A DNA stretch of 64,000 nucleotides, taken from assembly GCA_965277695.1 (NCBI GenBank), contig CBDIDQ010000025.1, positions 1-64,000 of the forward strand, read 5' to 3'. Made by a program: the position numbers and the translations under genes. Each line of letters begins with the position of its first letter. Within the stretch, counting starts at the first letter, position 1. Positions 43,844-53,046 of this stretch are shown piece by piece. The notes under the pieces are model-generated. The model was not told the DNA's origin. It searched no databases and worked only from the letters and a program-made list of their open reading frames with translations. The stretch comes from JABSOG01 sp965277695. Its GTDB lineage: Bacteria > Pseudomonadota > Gammaproteobacteria > Enterobacterales > Alteromonadaceae.

Positions 43844-46800
43844 ATGATGTTAAATCGTGTGATTGACTGGGCCATCGATAACCGCCTGATGGTGCTGATT
43901 GGCCTGATGGCGCTGATAATGTCGGCGTTTTTTATAATTCCCAAATTAAATCTGGATGCTTTTCCGGATGTGACCAATGTTCAAGTATCGATTAATACCG
44001 AAGCGCCGGGGTTGGCGTCTGAGGAAGTGGAGCAACTGATCACTTTTCCGATTGAGGCGGTGATGTATGCGTTGCCGGATGTACAGGAAGTGCGTTCGAC
44101 TTCAAAAACTGGCTTGTCGGGTATCACTGTGGTGTTTAAGGAAAGCACTGATATTTATTTTGCACGGCAATTGGTGTTTGAGCGCTTGCAGTCGGCGAAA
44201 AGCTTGATCCCCGAGGGGGTTGGTACGCCTGAGATTGGGCCGAATACCTCAGGTTTAGGGCAAGTTTATCAGTATTTGCTGCAAGCTGATGTGGAATCGG
44301 GCTATGACGCCATGTCGCTGCGTAGTCTTAATGACTGGGTGGTCAAGCTGTTGCTGATGCCGATTGATGGGGTCACCGATGTGTTGGCGTTTGGTGGTGA
44401 CGTGCGTCAGTATCAGGTCAATATTAATCCGTCGCGGCTGCTGGCTTATAAGCTCAGTCAGGATGAAATTGTTGCAGCCCTTGAGGACAATAACGAAAAT
44501 GCTGGTGGTTGGTACATGGAGCGGGGTCAAGAGCAGTTGGTGATCCGTGGGGTTGGCTGGATGAGCCATGGCAAAAAAGGCTTGCAAGAGCTGAGTCAAA
44601 CACCGGTTAAAACCATTGAAGGCAAGGTGATCCGGGTGGCTGATGTGGCCGAGGTCGAAGTTGGTAAAGAAATCCGTCAAGGTGCGGTGACCATGACCCG
44701 CCGAGATGCTGGTGGTAAGGCTGAATCGCTGGGTGAAGTGGTCACGGGTATTGTACTCAAACGGACTGGTGCCAATACCAAGGCGACGATTGACGGTATT
44801 AATCAGCGCATTGCGATTATCGAACAAGCACTACCTAAGGGCGTGACGTTTGAGGTGTTTTACGATCAGGCTGATTTGATTGAAAAAGCGGTGGATACCG
44901 TGGCGACGGCATTGATTCAGGCGTTTGTGTTTATCGTTATTGTGTTGGCGTTGTTTCTGCTTGATCTCAGTGCGGTATTTTTAGTGTTGATCTCTATCCC
45001 CTTATCGATTGGCATGGCGTTGGCGGTGATGGCTTATCATGGCATGTCGGCTAATTTGATGTCGCTCGGTGGTTTGACGGTGGCGATTGGTATGATGGTC
45101 GATGGCGCAGTGGTAATGGTGGAGAATATCTTTAAACGGCTTAGTCATGATGGTCATGATGGCCAGGATGAAAACAAACCCGTCACCGTGAAAGTCAGAG
45201 AGGCGGCGGTAGAAGTGGCCAAGCCGATATTTTTTGCGGTTACCATTATTATGGTGGTTTTTGCACCTTTATTTACTCTTGAAGGGGTTGAAGGCAAATT
45301 GTTCCAGCCGATGGCGGTGAGCATTTTGATTGCTATGGCGGCATCCTTGGTGGTGGCTTTAGTGGTGGTGCCAGCACTGGCCAGCTTGTTGTTTAAGCGA
45401 CAGGTCAAAACACCCACCAGTCCTATGGTGGTGTGGTTTGAGAAGCTTTACCGCCGCACCTTGCAAACCACTATGCAACATAAAGGTTGGGTGCTTGGTA
45501 GTGCGGTGGTATTGCTGGTGGGGGCGTTGATTTTGTTGCCGCGATTGGGCACTGAATTTGTGCCTGAGCTGGAAGAGGGGACTATTAACTTGCGGGTAAC
45601 ATTAGCACCTTCATCAAGCCTCAATACCGCTTTGGCAGTTGCGCCAAAACTCGAAGCGATGTTGTTGGAATTCCCCGAAGTTAATTATGCTTTGAGCCGG
45701 ATTGGTCGGGCAGAGATCGGCGGCGATCCGGAGCCTGTAAGCAATATTGAGATTTACATTGGTCTTAAGCCCGTTGAGCAATGGCAAAGTGCCACATCAA
45801 GACAAGCATTGCAGTTGTTGATGGCCGAAAAGTTGGAGCAGTTTCCTGGCTTATTGCTGAACTTTTCTCAGCCAATTGCGACTCGGGTAGATGAGTTGTT
45901 ATCTGGGGTGAAGGCGCAGTTGGCGATCAAATTGTTTGGTCCTGAATTACCCGTGTTGGCCAGCAAAGGCCAAGAGATTGAGCAGGCGCTTCAAGGTATT
46001 GATGGCCTTGCTGATTTGGCGATGGAGCAAATTGCCGGTGAAGCGCAATTGGTGGTCAAACCGAATCGTCGTCAGCTGTCGCGATATGGTTTATCGGTGG
46101 GTGATGTGATGGCGCTGGTCAGAGATGGTTTGGGTGGCAGGTCTGCCGGACAAATTATCAACGGCAATGAACGTTATGATATTTATGTGCGACTGGCCGA
46201 AGATTTTCGTTCAGACCCTGAGCTAATCAAAGACCTGCGGTTACAGTCACCGACGGGCGCTTGGGTGCGCTTGGGTGATGTTGCAGCGGTGACGATTGAA
46301 TTTGGTCCGCCGCAAGTACGTCGTGATGACGTACAAAGACGGGTGGTGATTCAGGCTAATGTACAAGGCCGAGATATGGGCAGTGTGGTTGATGATATTC
46401 GTCAGGTGATTGCGAGCAAAGTGGATTTGCCAACGGGTTATTCTGTTAGCATCGGCGGTCAGTTCGAAAACCAACAAAGGGCGCAACAACGCCTAATGAT
46501 AGTGGTGCCAGTGTCGATTTTGCTGATTGCGTTGCTGCTGTACGTTACTTTCAATTCAGTGGGGCAGGCGATGTTGATTTTAATCAACCTGCCGCTGGCA
46601 ATGATTGGCGGTATTGTTGCTTTATATGTCTCGGGTCAATATCTGTCGGTACCCAGCTCAATCGGTTTTATCACCTTGTTTGGCGTGGCGGTACTCAACG
46701 GCGTGGTGATGGTTGAAGCTATTAATCTGCGCTCCCTAGGTGGATCACTTGAAAACGCCGCGTTTGAAGGGGCTGTCTCTCGCTTGCGGCCTGTGTTGAT

Positions 46801-46978
46801 GACAGCGATAACCTCGGCATTAGGTTTGATCCCCATGATGATGTCTAGTGGTGTCGGCGCAGAGATTCAGCGGCCATTAGCGACGGTAATTGTCGGTGGT
46901 TTGGTGACGTCCACCTTGTTGACTTTGATTGTGCTGCCTGCGCTTTATGGTTGGTTTTCGAAGGGAAGGACGGGGTAA
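43844..46978 (+). CDS. czcA: Heavy-metal efflux RND pump (CzcA type)
   Basis: A 1044-residue HME-RND protein that drives metal ions out with the proton gradient. LDAFPDVTNVQVSINTEAPGL at residue 35, the fourth-helix motif VAIGMMVDGAVVMVEN (with the acidic residue of proton transfer), and GVAVLNGVVMVEAIN near 950 are conserved. Twelve helices and two large periplasmic loops are seen. AAAGGAAAAG precedes tandem ATG codons. The metal cannot be told from sequence alone; Co/Zn/Cd is the usual range of this branch. Confidence 0.94.
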   Translation: MMLNRVIDWAIDNRLMVLIGLMALIMSAFFIIPKLNLDAFPDVTNVQVSINTEAPGLASEEVEQLITFPIEAVMYALPDVQEVRSTSKTGLSGITVVFKESTDIYFARQLVFERLQSAKSLIPEGVGTPEIGPNTSGLGQVYQYLLQADVESGYDAMSLRSLNDWVVKLLLMPIDGVTDVLAFGGDVRQYQVNINPSRLLAYKLSQDEIVAALEDNNENAGGWYMERGQEQLVIRGVGWMSHGKKGLQELSQTPVKTIEGKVIRVADVAEVEVGKEIRQGAVTMTRRDAGGKAESLGEVVTGIVLKRTGANTKATIDGINQRIAIIEQALPKGVTFEVFYDQADLIEKAVDTVATALIQAFVFIVIVLALFLLDLSAVFLVLISIPLSIGMALAVMAYHGMSANLMSLGGLTVAIGMMVDGAVVMVENIFKRLSHDGHDGQDENKPVTVKVREAAVEVAKPIFFAVTIIMVVFAPLFTLEGVEGKLFQPMAVSILIAMAASLVVALVVVPALASLLFKRQVKTPTSPMVVWFEKLYRRTLQTTMQHKGWVLGSAVVLLVGALILLPRLGTEFVPELEEGTINLRVTLAPSSSLNTALAVAPKLEAMLLEFPEVNYALSRIGRAEIGGDPEPVSNIEIYIGLKPVEQWQSATSRQALQLLMAEKLEQFPGLLLNFSQPIATRVDELLSGVKAQLAIKLFGPELPVLASKGQEIEQALQGIDGLADLAMEQIAGEAQLVVKPNRRQLSRYGLSVGDVMALVRDGLGGRSAGQIINGNERYDIYVRLAEDFRSDPELIKDLRLQSPTGAWVRLGDVAAVTIEFGPPQVRRDDVQRRVVIQANVQGRDMGSVVDDIRQVIASKVDLPTGYSVSIGGQFENQQRAQQRLMIVVPVSILLIALLLYVTFNSVGQAMLILINLPLAMIGGIVALYVSGQYLSVPSSIGFITLFGVAVLNGVVMVEAINLRSLGGSLENAAFEGAVSRLRPVLMTAITSALGLIPMMMSSGVGAEIQRPLATVIVGGLVTSTLLTLIVLPALYGWFSKGRTG

Positions 46979-46991
46979 AACGATTGTGGCG

Positions 46992-47399
46992 TTATTGTCT
47001 GATTTTATGCAGTTGAATGGGGATGTGCTTTTGAAAAAACTCAAAATCATTGTCTAAAGTAAAAATAGGGATACGGGCGTTTGTTGATACGGCACAGATG
47101 AGGAAGTCTGTATTTGACCCCTGTATTCCCTTGCTTCTGAGTAGATTAAAATATTCTGCCGCCAACTCATAATCTTGTTCTGATAAGGTTAAATCAGGAA
47201 ATGCCGACAAATGTGTTTTCACTAGCTGAAATTGTTTATCTGATTTTATGCCAGATAAAATCTCTTGGCGGATCCCGCCAATAACCTGAGCCCTGACTTC
47301 CTTAATTAGTTCTTGCAGTTCACCGATAAAAGGGGATTGCTGTAGTGCTTTTCGACGTAAAGCCAAAGACCAAATGCATGTATCAACTAATACATTCAT
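46992..47399 (-). CDS. vapC: VapC-type PIN toxin
   Basis: A 135-residue PIN ribonuclease. The acidic residues lie in VLVDTCIWSLALR (D6), GSNTDFLICAV and FTLDNDFEFFQKH. It is expected to cut RNA when free of its antitoxin. Its ATG overlaps the vapB stop by one base. The pair lies between czcA and the Uma2 gene. Confidence 0.9.
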   Translation of the reverse strand: MNVLVDTCIWSLALRRKALQQSPFIGELQELIKEVRAQVIGGIRQEILSGIKSDKQFQLVKTHLSAFPDLTLSEQDYELAAEYFNLLRSKGIQGSNTDFLICAVSTNARIPIFTLDNDFEFFQKHIPIQLHKIRQ

Positions 47400-47596
47400 T
47401 AGACCTCTCGTTGTTTTTTGTAATCAAAGTCTTCATCATAATCAATCGAATTGAACAGGTTGATGATGCTTAATTGCTTTCTTCTTTTTATATATTCTTG
47501 TAGGGCTTCAGTCACTACGGCTTTTTTGGTTTTATGATTGCCAATCGTTAATGCATCTTCAATCAGTTTGTCATCCAGTGCTAAGTTCGTCGCCAT
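47399..47596 (-). CDS. vapB: VapB-type antitoxin
   Basis: A 65-residue protein: MATNLALDDKLIEDALTIGN followed by HKTKKAVVTEALQEYI is the ribbon-helix-helix region, and the C-terminal part (LFNSIDYDEDFDYKKQ) is the likely VapC-binding tail. It resembles the DUF2191 group of VapB. Confidence 0.88.
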   Translation of the reverse strand: MATNLALDDKLIEDALTIGNHKTKKAVVTEALQEYIKRRKQLSIINLFNSIDYDEDFDYKKQREV

Positions 47597-47615
47597 GATT
47601 TACCCCTTATATTTC

Positions 47616-47643
47616 ACACGTTATTGTACACACACTAATGTGT
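47616..47643. promoter_or_regulatory. Possible vapBC operator
   Basis: ACACGTTA and TAATGTGT form an inverted repeat with one mismatch and a 12-bp spacer, 20 bp upstream of vapB. Type II antitoxins usually bind such a site to control their own operon. Confidence 0.4.
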
Positions 47644-47727
47644 AACAGCTGGTTTGTCAAATCTTGGATATGATGCGATGTTTGATAGATGGGACAATAG
47701 TGGGGGTTTTAATTGAATCAACAGTTA

Positions 47728-48345
47728 TCACGAGCTGGAGCTCATTCCTACACTGTCTTCGTCTCTTTTCGCCAAAAATGTGGTCATATCGTCATTCATC
47801 ACCCGGTCGTAAATCTCTTCTACCGACAGGGTGATACCAATGGATTCGAATGTTATCTCGTCGCCGAGGAAATAATATGCTGATACCCAGTTGTCGCTGC
47901 GGCGAAAAACCTGTATTTCACACTTATCCTGTTCTATGACCACATATTCTTGTAATGATGGCAGGCTAAGATAAGCGCTCTTTTTGATGGTGACATCTGT
48001 TCTGCGGGTGGAGGGGGAAAGCACTTCTACTACTATTGTAGGAGAATGTTTAACAAGTTTGGTGTCGGCATCATCTGGTTGGTAAAGCACCATTACATCG
48101 GGGTAAAAGATACTTTGGTCTACTTTGAGCATCATATCTGCGATAAAAGGTTCGCAAGGCTGACCTTTTAATTGTTGCCTTAATTCGCTCAGTACATTAA
48201 CCGAAATGCGGTTATGATCATCACTGGTGCCGGTCATGGCATAGACTTGACCATCGATAAATTCATGTTTTATCTCACTGCACAGCTCACCTTCTAAGTA
48301 TTCTTGTTCAGTTATTGACAGTTTTTGGGCTGTGCTCATGATCAT
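47728..48345 (-). CDS. Uma2 family protein (DUF820, restriction-like fold)
   Basis: A 205-residue Uma2 protein. LTEQEYLEGELCSEIKHEFIDGQVYAMTG begins the family domain; DVMVLYQPDD and PTIVVEVLSPSTRRTDVTIKKSAYLSL carry the acidic and Glu residues of the nuclease-like site. The cellular role of Uma2 proteins is not established. The family is spread widely and often lies near toxin-antitoxin genes, as here. Confidence 0.88.
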   Translation of the reverse strand: MIMSTAQKLSITEQEYLEGELCSEIKHEFIDGQVYAMTGTSDDHNRISVNVLSELRQQLKGQPCEPFIADMMLKVDQSIFYPDVMVLYQPDDADTKLVKHSPTIVVEVLSPSTRRTDVTIKKSAYLSLPSLQEYVVIEQDKCEIQVFRRSDNWVSAYYFLGDEITFESIGITLSVEEIYDRVMNDDMTTFLAKRDEDSVGMSSSS

Positions 48346-48411
48346 GATATCGCTCTGGGTTAACGTCTGTGAGTTTTTAAAGACTAACTTTTTGTATCAC
48401 CAGCGATAAGC

Positions 48412-48437
48412 AAAAAAGCGCAAATTAATGCGCTTTT
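48412..48437. terminator. Bidirectional intrinsic terminator
   Basis: AAAAAAGCGCA, a 6-base loop, and TGCGCTTTT form a stem with A- and T-runs at its ends. It lies after the marR gene on the minus strand and upstream of the Uma2 gene. Confidence 0.7.
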
Positions 48438-48465
48438 ATTCAATTTTGCTTGGTTTTTTTCAGGC

Positions 48466-48909
48466 TTACGCCGATTTCAACGCAACAATATTTTTGCTTA
48501 AATCGAACAATTGTCCGGTGACGATACTGCCGAGTTTTTCGCGCATTTCTATTTGCGCGGAGGACCAGTAATCACTGGCGTCAATCAGCAGGTTTTTGCC
48601 TGTTTCGGTGAGCGATAAGAGTTTTTCACGGCGGTCTTCGCCGGGTTTGGTTTGGATGTAACCGTCTCGCAATAACGGTTTGAGGTTTCGGGATAGGGTG
48701 GATTGGTCAATGACCAGTATATCTTGTAGCCCTTTGTTAGTGGTTTCATTTACCAAGTCGACAATTCTCAGGATCGAGAATTGCGTTACCTTAATATCAC
48801 AAGGCATCAGGTGGCGATCATATATTTGCGTCATTACCCGATTGGCTTGTCTTAAACGAAAGCAAAGGCATTCTTCAAATTGGTCTGGGGTGATAATTTC
48901 ATCAGTCAT
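48466..48909 (-). CDS. MarR family transcriptional regulator
   Basis: A 147-residue winged-helix protein. CFRLRQANRVMTQIYDRHLMP is the dimerisation part, VIDQSTLSRNLKPLLRDGYI the recognition helix, and RREKLLSLTETGKNLL the wing. A copy of a 16-bp motif sits directly upstream and two more lie upstream of the LolA-like gene at 51347. Autoregulation and control of that operon are inferred from these shared sites. Confidence 0.9.
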   Translation of the reverse strand: MTDEIITPDQFEECLCFRLRQANRVMTQIYDRHLMPCDIKVTQFSILRIVDLVNETTNKGLQDILVIDQSTLSRNLKPLLRDGYIQTKPGEDRREKLLSLTETGKNLLIDASDYWSSAQIEMREKLGSIVTGQLFDLSKNIVALKSA

Positions 48910-48919
48910 GTGCTCAGTA

Positions 48920-48935
48920 TATATGCGTATACATT
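48920..48935. promoter_or_regulatory. MarR operator copy 1 (own promoter)
   Basis: Read on the minus strand this is AATGTATACGCATATA, matching 14 of 16 positions of the motif found twice upstream of the LolA-like gene. It is 11 bp upstream of the marR start. Confidence 0.55.
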
Positions 48936-49078
48936 GGAATCAAGTCACCATGGCTAAATAAATGCGCCTTTTTACATCTTTTTACATCTATTATTTTTTT
49001 GTGCTGTTTTATTAAACATATAGATGTATTTATATCGGTTCTCAATGGCATCAGTTGATATTGTCAGGCATCTAGGTG

Positions 49079-50425
49079 TTAAAAGCCCCATTCAAGATTA
49101 AAAGTCAAACGGTCTTTATCTTTGAACTGGCCAAACAGCCCTTGCTGTCCGCCATAAAACACATCACTACCCAGCGATAGCTTGATATCACTTTGCAGCA
49201 TATAGCTGAGCTTGCTCTGAATTGAACCATCGTCTTGGTCAAGACCATGCAGGGCGAGCACTTCTAACTCCCATACTTCATTTTCAAAGGTCTGTTTGTA
49301 TAACAGTGAGAAAATATTGTTTTGCTGGGGCCTGATCACGGCGTGGTCATAATCCACCAAGTAACTTTGAAAGTATTGCACACTGATCATGGTGTCTTCT
49401 AAACCCTGCCAGTCAAGGGCAACAACCGATGATATTTCGGCTGATTGCCAAATGCCGTTGTGCGCAATTGCCAGTGGTGTGGCACTGTCAATCAGGTTGA
49501 AGGTATCACTGCTGTAACCGACCTCAGCACGAAAAGTGGTATCACCAAAGACGTTGCTAGCAGTTGCGCCAATTAAATGATTGCGCTGATAAATTGAATC
49601 AAGCCCAACCCTGATGTTATTGACATCTGACAGGTCGAGTCGTTGATAAAGTACCGGGGTGTCCTGGTAATGATACAGGTAGTTGAAGGTGAGATCCCAA
49701 CCTTGATAAAAACTGGCGTAACGCAAGCCGACATCACTGTCGCCCAGCATTGAGGACGGCTTTCGCTCGTTGAAGCCTGACACACTCACACCCGCTGGGG
49801 CACGAGGCACAGATAGCGGACTAGTGATTTCAAAAGTGGTGCCAGCGGCTGCAAACTCGTGATAGCTAGTGTCTGGTATCCACAATATTTGCAGACTGTC
49901 ATCTTCTCCTATCGGGAATTCAGCATTGACCATCCACAGTGGAATACGCGAGCTATCAAAATCATCAAGGATGAATTCACGATAACTTTGCGGATTGACC
50001 ACATCGAGGATCTTCAATCCATCCGCCTGACCCCAAACCACTTGTTGTTTGCCCAAACGCCAAAAACCGCCAGCAAATTCGCTGTCAATATACCATTCCC
50101 TGATGCTGATAGCGCCATCACGACCCGCCAGCAAAGGTCCGTTAATACTGGCATAGTTGACCGGTTTGTCCTCAAAAGGCCCAAGGTTATCTACTTGGCT
50201 GTAACGTAATCTGCCAATCAGCGTCATGGAAGTGTTATCAGTTAGCTCGGTATTGAACTCTGGTCGGATCAAGGTATCCCACTTTTGGCTGTGACCTTTG
50301 CTATCAAAAGCCACTTTTTGTTCCACCAAGGTGGTGATCTCAGCAGATGCTGGTAGCGACAAAGCCAATAGCAGGGTCGAAGCCATCAGTTTGAGCTTCG
50401 GTTGATGTGTGGACGGAGACAACAT
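49079..50425 (-). CDS. Outer membrane beta-barrel protein (DUF1302-like)
   Basis: A 448-residue protein with a signal peptide (STLLLALSLPASA) and a beta-barrel pattern ending in FNLEWGF with a terminal Phe. WRLGKQQVVWGQADGLKILDVVNPQ is a hallmark of DUF1302 porin-like proteins. These are usually next to a LolA-like protein and an MMPL/RND exporter; here the LolA-like gene is directly upstream (one base apart) but no exporter gene follows. It may export or import a hydrophobic compound. Confidence 0.8.
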   Translation of the reverse strand: MLSPSTHQPKLKLMASTLLLALSLPASAEITTLVEQKVAFDSKGHSQKWDTLIRPEFNTELTDNTSMTLIGRLRYSQVDNLGPFEDKPVNYASINGPLLAGRDGAISIREWYIDSEFAGGFWRLGKQQVVWGQADGLKILDVVNPQSYREFILDDFDSSRIPLWMVNAEFPIGEDDSLQILWIPDTSYHEFAAAGTTFEITSPLSVPRAPAGVSVSGFNERKPSSMLGDSDVGLRYASFYQGWDLTFNYLYHYQDTPVLYQRLDLSDVNNIRVGLDSIYQRNHLIGATASNVFGDTTFRAEVGYSSDTFNLIDSATPLAIAHNGIWQSAEISSVVALDWQGLEDTMISVQYFQSYLVDYDHAVIRPQQNNIFSLLYKQTFENEVWELEVLALHGLDQDDGSIQSKLSYMLQSDIKLSLGSDVFYGGQQGLFGQFKDKDRLTFNLEWGF

Positions 50426-50426
50426 G

Positions 50427-51347
50427 TTACTTACCCTGTTTCATCGCACGTTTGCTGAACAAACTGTCTTTTACTGGCGCTTTGTAATCCACTTGATGAA
50501 AAACAAAGTTAGTGAAATGACCGGTCTTGTGATTCTCAATATCCATTTTGTGGCGGGTAATGATACCGTCGACTTCGCTGATATCTGAAACCACTAAGGT
50601 TTTAAGTAGCTTGCCTTTGGTATCCCAAAACTGTTGCTTGACGATCACTGAATTGGCTTGATCAACCCAAAATTGGCTGTGACTATAACCCAGCTCTTTG
50701 GCAATCTCGTTGGTTTTTGCGGTGGCTCTGATAACCACAGTATCTAAGGTTTGATTGTCAGGGGTGGTGAGTTTTTCAGTTTTTACTGTTGCAAAGTTGA
50801 GATCTTCAACATCCAGCTTGCCTTCAAGTTTGATGTCTTCGTAGGTAAAATCTGTGCCTAAAAAGTAATCTCCTCGGTCTGAGGCTGAAATACGACGCAC
50901 TTTTCTTAGTGCTGGCAAATACAACCATTGGTCATCATCTTTATTGGCAACCGGATAGTCATAAGTCAAGAAAGAGGTGCCTTTGACGTTGGTGGGCTTT
51001 TTGTAAAACAAAATAGTACGCTTTTCGTCGCCGTAATATTTGCGATAAGCCAGTGTTTCACGCACTCGGACTTTACCGCGTTTGTCGGTCATCGTCATGG
51101 TGAGGTTACGCGTCACATGCTCGCCGTCATTAACGGCATTGATTTTGTTGACGATTTCGTCGGCATTGATAGCGGTTTTATTGGTTTCTGGCAAACCCGC
51201 CGCTTGAACTTGGTGACTAATTAATAAGCCGCTGAGCGCTAATAGGGGCGCTAATAGGGGCGCTAATAGGCTAAAAAATCGTGTTGCAGCACTGCTGTTT
51301 TGGCCGGGTTTATTGGCGGATGATTGAGATTGCATCATAAGCTCCAA
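50427..51347 (-). CDS. LolA-like outer membrane lipoprotein-sorting family protein
   Basis: A 306-residue exported protein of the LolA/LppX-like fold (COG2834). The signal region has an in-frame 12-bp triplication (LLAPLLAPLLAL). The mature part holds RNLTMTMTDKRGKVRVRETL, TSFLTYDYPV and WLYLPALRKVRRISASDRGDYFLGTDFTYEDI, which define the subgroup that works with RND exporters. First gene of a two-gene operon; two MarR-type sites lie upstream. Confidence 0.85.
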   Translation of the reverse strand: MELMMQSQSSANKPGQNSSAATRFFSLLAPLLAPLLALSGLLISHQVQAAGLPETNKTAINADEIVNKINAVNDGEHVTRNLTMTMTDKRGKVRVRETLAYRKYYGDEKRTILFYKKPTNVKGTSFLTYDYPVANKDDDQWLYLPALRKVRRISASDRGDYFLGTDFTYEDIKLEGKLDVEDLNFATVKTEKLTTPDNQTLDTVVIRATAKTNEIAKELGYSHSQFWVDQANSVIVKQQFWDTKGKLLKTLVVSDISEVDGIITRHKMDIENHKTGHFTNFVFHQVDYKAPVKDSLFSKRAMKQGK

Positions 51348-51355
51348 GTAATTAA

Positions 51356-51370
51356 ATGTATATGCATGTA
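51356..51370. promoter_or_regulatory. MarR operator copy 2
   Basis: ATGTATATGCATGTA, within a longer imperfect palindrome ATTAAATGTATATGCATG-TAAT, immediately upstream of the LolA-like gene start at 51347. Confidence 0.6.
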
Positions 51371-51451
51371 ATTGTTAATTCGGTGAGTTAAAAGCCAGTG
51401 TAAAAACGGCATTCACCAATTGTTGCGTTACTCTAACGTATTTTTATTAGA

Positions 51452-51466
51452 ATGTATATGCATGTA
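51452..51466. promoter_or_regulatory. MarR operator copy 3
   Basis: A second identical ATGTATATGCATGTA, 96 bp further upstream. Identical 15-bp copies this close in an intergenic region are unlikely by chance and point to a regulator site. Confidence 0.6.
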
Positions 51467-51525
51467 TTGAGAGAAAAAACTTGTTGAGAAAAAGAATAGA
51501 ACGCAACACGTTGAAAAGGCACGTT

Positions 51526-51600
51526 AACACTACCGCTATATGGGTCGATGGGCGCTCCAGTAATCCTGATAAGCCCACCCGACCACGTAACGGTAGTGTT
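51526..51600. repeat. 75-bp palindromic element with AACACTACCG ends
   Basis: AACACTACCG at the left and CGGTAGTGTT at the right are exact inverted ends. The same element, split by another insertion, lies at 24537-24794. It sits between hslO and the LolA-like operon and has no coding capacity. Confidence 0.75.
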
Positions 51601-51629
51601 TTCTTTTTCACCACGCGTGACTAACACAA

Positions 51630-52475
51630 CTATTCAAACAACCCTTCAATGTCTTCAGCATTAAACGGATATTGCTTTTTACAGAATTGGCAATCGACAG
51701 TGATAGGACCTTCTTCGGCAATTTGTTGTAATAATTCGGTTTTGCTGATTTGTTGTAGCGCGACAGCGGTTTTTTCACGACTACAACCGCATTTAAAAGT
51801 CACTGATTGCGGGTCGAAAACCTTGGGGTTATCTTCGTGATACAAGCGGGTCAGCAGAGTAGTGGCGTCGAGTTCAAGCATTTCTTCGGCTTTGATAGTG
51901 TTAGTCAGGGCCACCAAATGCTGAAAATCAATTTTTGATTGGGCTTGGTTAACCGGTAAAACTTGCAGGAACAAACCACTGGCTTTATTACTGCTGTCAG
52001 ACAAATCAGTGGCGAACCATAAGCGGGTGTCGAGCTGCTCTGATTGGCGGAAATAACCTTCAAGGCATTGTGCTAGCGTATCGCCTTCTAAGGCGACGAT
52101 GCCTTGATAACGTTCGCCTTGTTTCGGGTTAATGGTGATCACCATATGTCCTTTGCCAATCAGCGAGTGCAAATCGGTGGCAGAAATTTCACCTTGCAGC
52201 TTCGCCAGTCCACGTAATTCTAGCTGATGATTGCCATTAATCACCGCATAAGCCACCGGACCATCGCCCTGAATTTGGACTGAAATATCACCTTCAAATT
52301 TGAGGGTGGCAGTGACCAAAGCGGTTGCGACCATCAATTCTGCCAGCAATTGCTTGACGGGATGCGGGTACTGGTGATTGTCGAATATCTGACTGAGACT
52401 GTGATCCAGTTGCACCAGTTCGCCACGAACATGGAGTTTGTGAAAGACGTATCGGTAAAGTTGATCTTGTGGCAT
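51630..52475 (-). CDS. hslO: Redox-regulated chaperone Hsp33
   Basis: A 281-residue Hsp33. The C-terminal zinc-binding cysteines are FKCGCSREK and VDCQFCKKQYPF, which release zinc and turn the protein into a holdase under oxidative stress. The N-terminal domain shows DQLYRYVFHKLHVRGELVQL and ISVQIQGDGPVAYAVING. hslR lies upstream on the same strand, a conserved pair. Confidence 0.96.
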   Translation of the reverse strand: MPQDQLYRYVFHKLHVRGELVQLDHSLSQIFDNHQYPHPVKQLLAELMVATALVTATLKFEGDISVQIQGDGPVAYAVINGNHQLELRGLAKLQGEISATDLHSLIGKGHMVITINPKQGERYQGIVALEGDTLAQCLEGYFRQSEQLDTRLWFATDLSDSSNKASGLFLQVLPVNQAQSKIDFQHLVALTNTIKAEEMLELDATTLLTRLYHEDNPKVFDPQSVTFKCGCSREKTAVALQQISKTELLQQIAEEGPITVDCQFCKKQYPFNAEDIEGLFE

Positions 52476-52515
52476 GTGTTTCTCTCTTTCTTTAAATAAG
52501 GTAACAATTAAAAAA

Positions 52516-52537
52516 CGCGAATGAATTTGCGTCTACG
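52516..52537. repeat. Palindromic extragenic repeat between hslR and hslO
   Basis: CGCGAATGAATTTGCGTCTACG, a unit of the family at 22116, 28578 and 43779. Confidence 0.6.
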
Positions 52538-52551
52538 TCGCTGTTAACTAA

Positions 52552-53046
52552 TTAACTGCTTTTGAATTGAATAATCTGGCGACGCTGTTTTTTATCCGGC
52601 TTGCGCTCTGGATGGGGCGAAAAGAAAGCATTGTTTTTGCGATCTTCAGCGTTTTTCTCACGTTGCTTAATGCTGTCGTCAGTTTCGCTATAGAGTAACT
52701 GGGCTTCGGGAGCGCCTCGGCGTTGTCCGCTGACTTGTTCGATGATCACGGTCTTTTCTTCCTGGCCCTGTAATAATGTGATTTTTGCCCCGACTTCAAC
52801 CACTTTGCTCGGCTTAGTTCGTTGTTCGTTATAGCGAATTTTACCGCCCTGGATCATCTCGCGGGCAATGCTGCGGGTTTTATAAAAACGTGCCGCCCAT
52901 AACCATTTATCGAGCCTGACGCCAGCGCTGTCTTCGCTGCTAGCAGGCGCTTTTTTTGTTGCCTGTTTTGTTGCCTGTTTTGTTGAGTGCTTAGCCAAAA
53001 GAAGGGTTTTTCCGAAGCCACTGAATAATTGGCTGAAATCTATCAT
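52552..53046 (-). CDS. hslR: Heat shock protein 15, S4 RNA-binding domain
   Basis: A 164-residue protein with an S4 domain (VRLDKWLWAARFYKTRSIAREMIQGGKIRYN) and a basic C-terminal tail. Hsp15 binds stalled 50S subunits carrying nascent chains. Compared with the usual 130 residues it has about 40 extra at the N terminus, including a duplicated TKQA-TKQA from a 12-bp repeat; a later start cannot be excluded. Confidence 0.92.
   Translation of the reverse strand: MIDFSQLFSGFGKTLLLAKHSTKQATKQATKKAPASSEDSAGVRLDKWLWAARFYKTRSIAREMIQGGKIRYNEQRTKPSKVVEVGAKITLLQGQEEKTVIIEQVSGQRRGAPEAQLLYSETDDSIKQREKNAEDRKNNAFFSPHPERKPDKKQRRQIIQFKSS

Noticed and set aside
44255..44827. 190-codon minus-strand ORF inside czcA
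   Set aside because: Antisense to a strongly conserved RND gene, no ribosome binding site or domain pattern.
51433..51627. Minus-strand ORF of 64 codons over the MarR sites and palindrome
   Set aside because: It consists of operator and repeat DNA and has no protein-like composition.
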